Position numbers and translations under genes: made by a program. The notes under the pieces were generated by a model. It was not told where the DNA came from, ran no database searches, and worked only from the letters and a program-made list of their open reading frames with translations. A DNA stretch of 13,368 nt from an uncultured Porphyromonas sp. (lineage in GTDB: Bacteria > Bacteroidota > Bacteroidia > Bacteroidales > Porphyromonadaceae): contig CAMFNC010000172.1 of assembly GCA_945965245.1 (NCBI GenBank), positions 1-13,368 on the forward strand, given 5' to 3'. Positions 7,228-13,368 of the stretch are shown here, piece after piece. Position 1 is the stretch's first letter. Every line of letters begins with the position of its first letter.

Positions 7228-8688
7228 TTACCAGTTCGGTATCAAAAGTTTATTGGCTTTCAGGTCATTGATGGGTATTTCCCAAACAAACATCTTATCG
7301 TCAGCTTGTTTGGATAATTCGATGGTTCCAGGTACTTTGTTCACTGCATCTATAGCATTTGGCTGAACGGAAGAAGCACGATCAAAGCCCATATGCCAAC
7401 GTTTTAGGTCAAAAAGACGCCCGCCTTCGGCAATCATTTCCCGAGTGCGTTCTTTCTTTACTTCTTCCATGGCATTTGCTCCGTTGGGTAACGCAGATGC
7501 TCCGCGAGCTTTGCGTAACAGATTTAGAGTTTCGATGGATGCCTTATTTTTGCTGCTTTGAGCCTCAGCCTCAGCTTTAATCAAATATGCTTCAGATATC
7601 ATAAACAGTTTTGGAGCATGTACATAGTTACTATATTCTTTGGTAAAGTAAATGGGATTTCCAGGAGTTTTATTATACAACCATACATCCGGGAATTCCA
7701 CATTGCTGGACCAAATATTCTTTTTTGTGAAGTACACACTGCTGCGGTAATCGGAAGGTTCGTACAGATCCAAAACCCACTGTGCCGGTAAATAACTCGG
7801 GAAATAGCGTTTGGAGGTAGCTCCATAGCCAATATAGCCCAAGTCCATGGATTTGGAACCTTCATTAACAGAAATAAATGGCTTCATGACTATTTCTGTG
7901 CTATTATCATTCGTCCATAAATCATTTAAAGCTTTTACAGAGTTGGCCAAAGCATATTTGGGGATAATGCTATTACATGCTTTAATGGCTTCATCCCACT
8001 TGTGCATGCACAATGCGATACGAGCCAATACGGCTTGTGCATAATCTCCCGTTATGAACATGGGCATAGGTTTACCTCCTGCCGGTAGCAACTTAATAGC
8101 TTCAGTAGCGTCTTTATAGATTTGATTCCATGTTTCTTGCATACTGGAGCGAGGTAGTTTGGCTCCCGGGTTATATGTCAGATAAAGGGGAAGACCTAAA
8201 TCTTTTTCGGCAGATGCAGGTTCATAATCTTTCATAAAACGCAAGGCCAAATTGTAATAATACACGGCGCGCATCAGGAGCACTTCTCCCTTGTATTGGT
8301 TCAGTTCTTTGCGTTCTTCATCCGTGCTTGTTTCGATTTGATCTACGTGATCTAGGAATGCATTTGCTTGGCTTATGGCATAATACTGACGCGACCACAT
8401 ATCACGGATATCATAATCTTCAGAAAGTGTGGGTTCCCATTGATACATCGAACTTGAACCAAGCGGCGTGAGAATATCTGCTTGAATATCGCCAATGAGC
8501 ATAAGAGTTCCATAATTGGCGTTGCGAAAATAGGAATATTGACCACGACGCAAACGTGAAGCATCTTGTACAGACTGAAATCCTTCAGATACTTCGATTG
8601 ATCCTTTGGGGCGGGTATCCAAATTACAACCAACAAGTAATCCGGATAGCATTACTGCGCTAAGCAGTAAAAATATCTTGCTTTTCAT
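7228..8688 (-). CDS. SusD/RagB-family outer-membrane substrate-binding lipoprotein
   Basis: The product is 486 aa. SusD-type lipoproteins sit on the cell surface over a SusC barrel and capture the ligand before TonB-driven import. The lipoprotein signal is clear (MKSKIFLLLSAVMLSGLLVG, acylated C21). The SusD fold shows in the N-terminal part (RLRRGQYSYFRNANYGTLML), in the helical TPR-like stretch with MRAVYYYNLALRF, and in the C-terminal family hallmarks: LIKAEAEAQ, then TREMIAEGGRLFDLKRWHMG, and WEIPINDLKANKLLIPNW at the very end. Length is normal for a small SusD. It begins 15 nt after the susC stop and ends just before a strong terminator. Ligand specificity cannot be read from the sequence; glycans are usual, but RagB-type members bind peptides. 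Confidence 0.93.
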   Translation of the reverse strand: MKSKIFLLLSAVMLSGLLVGCNLDTRPKGSIEVSEGFQSVQDASRLRRGQYSYFRNANYGTLMLIGDIQADILTPLGSSSMYQWEPTLSEDYDIRDMWSRQYYAISQANAFLDHVDQIETSTDEERKELNQYKGEVLLMRAVYYYNLALRFMKDYEPASAEKDLGLPLYLTYNPGAKLPRSSMQETWNQIYKDATEAIKLLPAGGKPMPMFITGDYAQAVLARIALCMHKWDEAIKACNSIIPKYALANSVKALNDLWTNDNSTEIVMKPFISVNEGSKSMDLGYIGYGATSKRYFPSYLPAQWVLDLYEPSDYRSSVYFTKKNIWSSNVEFPDVWLYNKTPGNPIYFTKEYSNYVHAPKLFMISEAYLIKAEAEAQSSKNKASIETLNLLRKARGASALPNGANAMEEVKKERTREMIAEGGRLFDLKRWHMGFDRASSVQPNAIDAVNKVPGTIELSKQADDKMFVWEIPINDLKANKLLIPNW

Positions 8689-8703
8689 ATTATCAAATCA
8701 CGT

Positions 8704-11643
8704 TTATAGATTAATTTGGAATGTGGCGATATATTGTCTCGTGTTGGGAAGTCGGCCATAAGTAAGGTTGCTATTTACTTCCGGATCCACTCCGCTATAT
8801 TTGGTAATAGTAAATAAATTACGAGCAGAAAGAACTAATTTCATTCCTGTTACAAAAGAATTTTTCGGCAGTAATGATTTCGGTAGCTGATAACCGAAAC
8901 TCAAATTTTTGAGACGCATGAATGATGCGTTTTCCAACAAACGAGAGTCAAATTGGAGTTGCTCTCCGAATTTGGGCATATCGGTAATCTGTCCGGGCTT
9001 TTCCCACTCTGTGAGCACTACGCGAGACATATTGTGCCCCTTAGTTCTGGTTTCGGCAAAAGAACGGTCATTGTTAATCATCCATTTGCCCAAAACGTAT
9101 GCAAAGTCTGCCTGCATATAGATACCCTTTCGCCATGAACCGGACAGACTGAAACCTCCGTTGATGGGTGCATAGCGATATTTGCCCAAAGGTTGTTCCA
9201 ATTTTGTTCGATTAAATTCCTTGGTTGATTCATTGGTTCCCGGTATCTCCCACATTTGCTTACCATCGGCGGGATCTACTCCCAACCATTTAGGATAATA
9301 AAACTCCACAGGTTTGCCCACACGATAAGAGACTCCCGTATTGGCAATTATCCATTCTTGGTAGCCGTAAAATAGTTCGCGAATTTCATTACGGTTATAA
9401 TTAAATGTAGTGCGGAAATTAAAATTCCAATCACGAGAGCGAATGAAATCATAGCTCAGAACCAAGTCGATACCACTATTACGCATTTTACCGATATTTT
9501 CAGTCAAGGAAGAAACACCGGAAGAATAGGCTTGAGGCACATCCATCAACATCTGCTCTGTATCACGGATATAATAATCTAAATCCACGCTCAGTCGATT
9601 TTTAAACATGCTTGCTTTCACGCCAAGATTCAGGTTCTTCTGTTCTTCCCAACTCAAACGGTTATTTCCGGGGGTAGAAATAGCCCATCCTGGCTCTTCT
9701 CCATAATTCGTTGTACCGATCAAAGCCAAATGATCATAATTTCCGATTGAGGAGTTACCGGTGGTACCATAACTTGCTTTTATACGTAAATCGTTTATAA
9801 ACTCTTGATTTTTCATAAACGATTCACGAGTTACATTCCACATAGTACCTATAGAATAGAATACAGCATTGCGATTGGCCGAGCCAAAACGTGAAGAAGC
9901 GTCATTACGCAATGTTATATCTGCAAAATACTTGTCATTATACGAGTAGCTCCCACGACCGAAGAATGATAAATATTTGTATTCCGAAAAAGATTGAGTG
10001 GGTTTACGCAAATCATCACCCGTACCACCTGCGCCGAACATCATCAGACGGTCATCGGTCATACCGTATAAAGAAACACCAAAATCGTTGTATTGGTAAC
10101 GGATACCTTCATGACCGGCAAGCAAGGTGATATCGTGTTTCCCTCCCACTTTGAACATATATTCCAACGTATTGGTGATGTTTTGTGTGAATGCCCCACT
10201 GAAAGATTCAGAACGAGAGCCTTTGCCTTTGTTGTATGTGGCCGAAGGTAATGATCTATAAGAACTCAAGTAGTGATACCAGTCCATCCCGAAATTGGTG
10301 CGAAATACTAAGTTCTTGATGGGTCTTATTTCCAAATAAGTAACACCGTTCATTTGATAGTTCTTATTTTCTCCCGGTTCTTTTTGGAGAATATACTCGG
10401 TAGACAACATGTTAGGTCCGTCTATATAGTCTTTAACCTTACCGTTTTCATCGTACGGAGTATAGTAAGGCAGCAAGTAATATGTACCTACCACACTGCG
10501 CAGGCTGCTTGACATACCGGTACCTCCATAGAATGTTTCACGTTCGTCGTATGATCCGCTTATGTTTAATCCAAACTTAATCCAGGGATTAATTTGACTA
10601 TCAAAGTTTGCGCGTGCCGTATATTTCTCAAAAAATGAACCAATGGTTACACCTTCTTGATCATAATATGCTCCTGAGATGTAGTATGAATTACTTTTGC
10701 CCCCTCCACTAAACGCTGCACTCATCTTGCGTAGAGGAGCAGCTTTCTTAAACATATAGTCTCGCCATTTTGTGTCTATGCCGCTTGCTTTATGCTGGTC
10801 GTACACTTTCTGTGAAATAAACTTGTGTTTAAGTTGATAATCCAAGATTTCTGCCGAATTCATGGGATTCATGTAATTCTTTAAGGCCAATTGTGAAATA
10901 CCGTATTCGAGATTGATATCCAAATGCCCCCTTTCTGAATTGCGCGCTCCTTTTTTGGATGTAATATAAACTACACCATTTGCTGCACGTGCTCCATAGA
11001 TCGCTGTGGCAGAGGCATCCTTCATTACCTGAATGCTTTCAAAGTCATCTTGGTTCATGGAAATCAAAGCTCCTTGTGATACGGGTGCCCCATCCAAAAT
11101 ATACAAAGGAGCGGTACCGGCACCCAATGAACCTACACCGTGAATGGTGAGTGAAGAAACGGCTGTGGGTTCTCCCGATGAAGTTAAAACCTGCAAACCG
11201 GCAATTTGTCCTTGCAAAGATTCCATTACGTTGGATACCGGTTTGTGTTGCAATGATTTGGAAGAAACTTTTGCCACAGACCCCGTCACAGATGAAATTT
11301 TACGGGCAGAACCATAACCGGTTACTACAAATTCCTCCAGTGAAATGGCATTGGGATTTAGGATGATGCGCAGATTGGGTTTAATGGCAACTTCTTTGGT
11401 TTCCATACCCACACAGCTTATCACCAAGGTCTTGGCTGATACGGGAGCCTGGAAAGAGAACTTACCATCCACATTGGTCTGCGCTCCAACACCTTTAAGG
11501 CCTTTTACCGTTACGGAAGCACCGATTACCGGCTCGTTGTCTTCCGATGAAATGACAACACCAGACACCTGCTTCTGCTGTGCCAATGCACTTCCTATTG
11601 CCATTAATAGGAGTGCAAAAAAGAGCGTAAATCTTTTTTTCAT
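8704..11643 (-). CDS. SusC/RagA-family TonB-dependent outer-membrane transporter
   Basis: The product is 979 aa from the ATG at 11643. A Sec signal peptide (1-21, cleavage SALA|QQ) is followed by a carboxypeptidase-regulatory-like domain (about 25-98, VSGVV...GASVTVKG). Next comes the TonB-box region LEEFVVTGYG (102-111) and the plug domain, with the SusC signatures ESLQGQIAGLQV (141-152), PLYILDGAP (179-187) and DASATAIYGARAANGVVYIT (209-228). The remainder is a 22-strand barrel-type sequence ending FQINL. It imports the ligand caught by the downstream SusD. No anti-sigma-interacting N-terminal extension (STN domain) is present, so control by a FecI/FecR-type pair is not expected. A TTG two codons upstream would add only two residues; ATG followed by MKKRF is preferred. 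An IS982-family element lies 158 nt upstream in the same orientation. Confidence 0.95.
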   Translation of the reverse strand: MKKRFTLFFALLLMAIGSALAQQKQVSGVVISSEDNEPVIGASVTVKGLKGVGAQTNVDGKFSFQAPVSAKTLVISCVGMETKEVAIKPNLRIILNPNAISLEEFVVTGYGSARKISSVTGSVAKVSSKSLQHKPVSNVMESLQGQIAGLQVLTSSGEPTAVSSLTIHGVGSLGAGTAPLYILDGAPVSQGALISMNQDDFESIQVMKDASATAIYGARAANGVVYITSKKGARNSERGHLDINLEYGISQLALKNYMNPMNSAEILDYQLKHKFISQKVYDQHKASGIDTKWRDYMFKKAAPLRKMSAAFSGGGKSNSYYISGAYYDQEGVTIGSFFEKYTARANFDSQINPWIKFGLNISGSYDERETFYGGTGMSSSLRSVVGTYYLLPYYTPYDENGKVKDYIDGPNMLSTEYILQKEPGENKNYQMNGVTYLEIRPIKNLVFRTNFGMDWYHYLSSYRSLPSATYNKGKGSRSESFSGAFTQNITNTLEYMFKVGGKHDITLLAGHEGIRYQYNDFGVSLYGMTDDRLMMFGAGGTGDDLRKPTQSFSEYKYLSFFGRGSYSYNDKYFADITLRNDASSRFGSANRNAVFYSIGTMWNVTRESFMKNQEFINDLRIKASYGTTGNSSIGNYDHLALIGTTNYGEEPGWAISTPGNNRLSWEEQKNLNLGVKASMFKNRLSVDLDYYIRDTEQMLMDVPQAYSSGVSSLTENIGKMRNSGIDLVLSYDFIRSRDWNFNFRTTFNYNRNEIRELFYGYQEWIIANTGVSYRVGKPVEFYYPKWLGVDPADGKQMWEIPGTNESTKEFNRTKLEQPLGKYRYAPINGGFSLSGSWRKGIYMQADFAYVLGKWMINNDRSFAETRTKGHNMSRVVLTEWEKPGQITDMPKFGEQLQFDSRLLENASFMRLKNLSFGYQLPKSLLPKNSFVTGMKLVLSARNLFTITKYSGVDPEVNSNLTYGRLPNTRQYIATFQINL

Positions 11644-11801
11644 GCTCAATTGAATTTAGTGATTAATTATGTTAATAATGATGCAATAAAGCCTCTTTAT
11701 CGATGTCAAAAAAAGATATAGCCATATTAAAAAAGATGTAGTTGGCAAACAAATGGTATGGAATAACAATCATTCCTCAAATGTTCCCTAAAAATGTTTA
11801 A
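11644..11801 (-). promoter_or_regulatory. AT-rich leader and presumed promoter region of susCD
   Basis: This is the native DNA left between the IS and susC. No exact TTTG-N19-21-TAnnTTTG promoter is present. The nearest -7-like string is TATATCTTTT (minus strand, 11720-11711), without a matching -33. A small perfect hairpin ATAAAG-N3-CTTTAT lies at 11686-11700 in what would be the 5' leader. No terminator separates the transposase gene from susC, so read-through from the IS is possible. Confidence 0.35.
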
Positions 11802-11817
11802 ACCCGTAGTGCATTAT
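11801..11817 (+). repeat. IS982-family terminal inverted repeat, transposase 3' side
   Basis: AACCCGTAGTGCATTAT here is the exact reverse complement of 12762-12778. The repeat ends on the first base of the transposase stop codon (11817-11819), so coding sequence reaches the IS terminus. Confidence 0.9.
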
Positions 11818-12777
11818 TAAACGAGATTAATTTTTAGGTTGTTAATATTTCTGTCGAATACAAATTTATTGAGATATTGAATGGTTGTAAGTGTTGTAAT
11901 TTTAGCTAAAATTCGGGTTTTAAATCCCTGAAAAGATTTAGCATAATTTCTTCTGATCATAAACTGGTCACAAAGTTGCGAGAATAAAGTTTCAATACGT
12001 TTTCGGTATTTTTTAAATGGATAAAATTGTGGTTTATAGTCTTTTTGATTTTTTCTTTTAGGAGTTTCCAATTGTATATTTACTTCATTAAACAAGTCGA
12101 GCTGAATGGTTTGAGAAAGATAACCTTTATCTCCAAGTAACACACAGTCTGGTAGTTGCCCTTTTATGTCTTGTAGGTAATGGATGTCATGAACAGAAGC
12201 AGGTGATAAATCAAAGCTTTGAAAAATGCCCGAAATAGAACAAACTGCATGAAGCTTATAGCCGTAAAAATGTAAATTCTGCGACGCACAAAATCCCTTG
12301 TTGGGAATGGCATAATCTACTTCTTTACAGATTTTACTTCGTGAAGATCGAGCCAATTTACAAACTTCCAAAGGCATACTATCTACTATAAAATAGTTCT
12401 CAAAATCATTAAACTTTTCTACCATTTTCAATCTGATTTCTTCTATAAACGGGAAGAGTTTTCTCTTTCTTCGATTGTAAACACTTCGTTCAATTTTTGA
12501 GGCTATATCAAAATCTTTAATCTCCCTAAAAAGTTGATATTCAGAGTCAATAGATTTAAACTCGGCTAAAATAATTAAACTAATCAGCTCTAAATCAGAT
12601 AGTTTTGGCTTTCTAGGTTTGAAATAAAAGTTCTCAACTTTGGATATTTTAATTAGTTCTTTTAAAATTAATTTGTAACTTGCTTCTAAGTTGCTCATAA
12701 TTGTATTTATTTGATAGTCAATACAATATACTGATTTTTAATCTTTTGAGCAACTTTTTCTATAATGCACTACGGGT
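11802..12777 (-). mobile_element. IS982-family insertion sequence, apparently complete
   Basis: The element is about 976 bp with one transposase gene and inverted termini that begin ACCCG, as is typical of this family. The terminal repeats match perfectly over 17 bp when one flanking A/T pair is included. Base composition is much richer in A and T than in the flanking lacZ and susC genes, which suggests acquisition. No perfect duplication directly abuts the ACCC ends. A 7-bp AATGTTT occurs near each side (11793-11799 and 12783-12789), so the exact boundaries or the target duplication remain ambiguous. It lies between susC and the divergent regulator. Confidence 0.88.
11817..12698 (-). CDS. 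IS982-family transposase
   Basis: The product is 293 aa, the normal length for the family, with no frameshift or internal stop. It catalyses cut-and-join transposition of the surrounding element. The DDE triad is visible as D106 in FIVDSMPL, D190 in LLGDKGYLS and E236 in RIETLFSQL. The family blocks HFYGYKLHAVCS (143-154) and SFDLSPASVHDIHYL (161-175), and the basic C-terminal FMIRRNYAKSFQGF (246-259), are also present. The N-terminal 80 residues are a basic, helical, probably DNA-binding region. Codons are strongly AT-biased compared with neighbouring genes. It is read toward susC and no terminator follows, so it could be co-transcribed into susCD. It appears intact and potentially active. 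Confidence 0.93.
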   Translation of the reverse strand: MSNLEASYKLILKELIKISKVENFYFKPRKPKLSDLELISLIILAEFKSIDSEYQLFREIKDFDIASKIERSVYNRRKRKLFPFIEEIRLKMVEKFNDFENYFIVDSMPLEVCKLARSSRSKICKEVDYAIPNKGFCASQNLHFYGYKLHAVCSISGIFQSFDLSPASVHDIHYLQDIKGQLPDCVLLGDKGYLSQTIQLDLFNEVNIQLETPKRKNQKDYKPQFYPFKKYRKRIETLFSQLCDQFMIRRNYAKSFQGFKTRILAKITTLTTIQYLNKFVFDRNINNLKINLV

Positions 12778-12778
12778 T
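12762..12778 (-). repeat. IS982-family terminal inverted repeat, transposase 5' side
   Basis: ATAATGCACTACGGGTT is the exact reverse complement of 11801-11817. Between this end and the transposase ATG is a 63-nt leader. It contains a sigma70-like TTGCTC-N17-TATATT pair on the minus strand, which may drive the transposase. Confidence 0.9.
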
Positions 12779-12934
12779 AATTAATGTTTTGTTTTTGCTT
12801 TACATTGCAAATTTCGGGAGGCTCCATCAGCAGCACAATACCCGAAAGGGTAATTCTGAAACTCACATCGTATTTTTACCCCTTCAGGTAATTGGAGAGA
12901 ATGGCTATCTTTGGAAGAAATTTCCGATTGCCCC
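12778..12934. other. Leader region of the divergent regulator gene
   Basis: This 157-nt stretch lies between the IS and the regulator. It holds a TACCC-GAAA-GGGTA mini-hairpin (12839-12852) and a TATCTTTG box (12906-12913). On the minus strand it also contains a 51-codon open frame (12781-12936) of doubtful reality, discussed in the findings. Confidence 0.4.
12906..12913 (+). promoter_or_regulatory. Candidate -7 box for the LuxR-type regulator
   Basis: TATCTTTG is an exact TAnnTTTG match, with 21 nt between it and the ATG at 12935. No good TTTG is found 19-21 nt upstream of it (the best is TTCA at 12883-12886), so only the -7 half is supported. Confidence 0.4.
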
Positions 12935-13368
12935 ATGAGTACTCATCACCTCACCACAGAATCTTTTGAATTGACGGCAGATGTCCGTCCAGCAGTCCAA
13001 GAATCGGACTACCTGAGCATACATCCTTATATCGACTCCATCGCAGCGGTGGCACAGCTTACCTATAAATCGCTATACATCATTGATTACCATAGGATGA
13101 ACTTCCTCTATGTATCCAATAATCCGCTTTTTCTCTGCGGAAAAAGCGTGGAAGAAGTGCAGGCAGAAGGATATGCGTTTTACTTGAGCCATGTGCCGGC
13201 AGAAGATTTGGATTTCCTCTACAAAATCAATCGAGCCGGATTTGATTTTTTCAGTGAAATAGCCATTGATGAAAGGGCGCAGTACACCATATCATTCAAC
13301 TTTCATATTTTTGCCGAAAACGAACGGCAAAAGATACTGATCAACCACCAGCTTACTCCGCTGAAACT
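12935..13368 (+). CDS. PAS-like LuxR-type transcriptional regulator, N-terminal part
   Basis: The first 144 codons are present; the gene runs off the right edge. The visible part is soluble, with no signal peptide. It resembles the N-terminal sensor of a Bacteroidetes regulator family that I recall as having a PAS-like domain followed by a LuxR-type helix-turn-helix. Matching segments are YKSLYIIDYHRMNFLYVSNN (44-63), PLFLCGKSVEEVQAEGYAF (64-82), DLDFLYKINRAGFDFF (91-106), and a closing strand ILINHQLTPLK (134-144). The DNA-binding part lies beyond the window, so the LuxR assignment is inference from family memory. The ATG at 12935 is the first good start; a TTG at 12911 in the same frame is possible. 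Divergent placement next to susC suggests it controls susCD, now with an IS between them. Confidence 0.65.
   Translation, partial: MSTHHLTTESFELTADVRPAVQESDYLSIHPYIDSIAAVAQLTYKSLYIIDYHRMNFLYVSNNPLFLCGKSVEEVQAEGYAFYLSHVPAEDLDFLYKINRAGFDFFSEIAIDERAQYTISFNFHIFAENERQKILINHQLTPLK

Noticed and set aside
11644..11649. TTG start of SusC two codons upstream
   Set aside because: The ATG at 11643 begins a typical MKKRF signal peptide; the TTG adds nothing.
12723..12756. Sigma70-like TTGCTC-N17-TATATT pair as a chromosomal promoter
   Set aside because: It lies inside the IS leader and may serve the transposase. It is not a Bacteroidetes consensus, so I list it only as part of the IS end description.
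1..13368. CRISPR array, tRNA, rRNA, phage genes or a new defence system
   Set aside because: I saw no regularly spaced repeats, cloverleaf or rRNA-like segments, or genes of such types. Apart from the short regulatory stretches, the space is filled by recognisable genes.

Overview
The window looks like chromosomal DNA of a Bacteroidales bacterium (Bacteroides, Tannerella or Porphyromonas type). The reasons are a SusC/SusD pair, a Bacteroidetes-type fimbrillin lipoprotein, the DUF4271-hemD-rnpA-yidD-tatD gene order, weak Shine-Dalgarno signals, and repeated TAnnTTTG (-7) promoter boxes in place of sigma70 hexamers. I do not assign a genus or species.

Layout. Positions 1-633 (minus) hold the first 211 codons of a fimbrillin-like lipoprotein that runs off the left edge. 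It is preceded at 671-703 by an exact Bacteroides promoter, TTTG-N21-TATCTTTG. Positions 766-6919 (minus) are a very tight gene train, read lacZ (GH2 beta-galactosidase) - DUF4271 membrane protein - hemD - rnpA - yidD - tatD. Its junctions are overlaps of 8, 4, 1 and 4 nt and then a 3-nt gap. Positions 6920-7227 form a non-coding regulatory stretch with a strong terminator for the upstream susCD operon, two inverted repeats and a TATCTTTG box just before lacZ. Positions 7228-11643 (minus) are susC then susD, 15 nt apart. Positions 11802-12777 are an apparently intact IS982-family insertion sequence, AT-rich compared with its neighbours, whose transposase is read in the same direction as susC. 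From 12935 (plus) a PAS-like, LuxR-type regulator begins and runs off the right edge. Before the IS arrived, it and susC would have been divergent neighbours about 315 nt apart.

How the genes may work together. SusC and SusD would form an outer-membrane glycan or peptide importer. The secreted beta-galactosidase could trim galactosides in the periplasm or at the surface, and the divergent regulator could control the importer. That would be a minimal polysaccharide-utilisation locus, but the terminator after susD separates lacZ from susCD, so joint control is inference. The housekeeping genes behind lacZ serve RNase P (rnpA), membrane-protein insertion (yidD), tetrapyrrole metabolism (hemD) and nucleic-acid hydrolysis (tatD). 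Their overlap with a sugar-hydrolase gene is the most unusual architectural point. I found no CRISPR array, tRNA, rRNA, or clearly undescribed defence or biosynthetic system.
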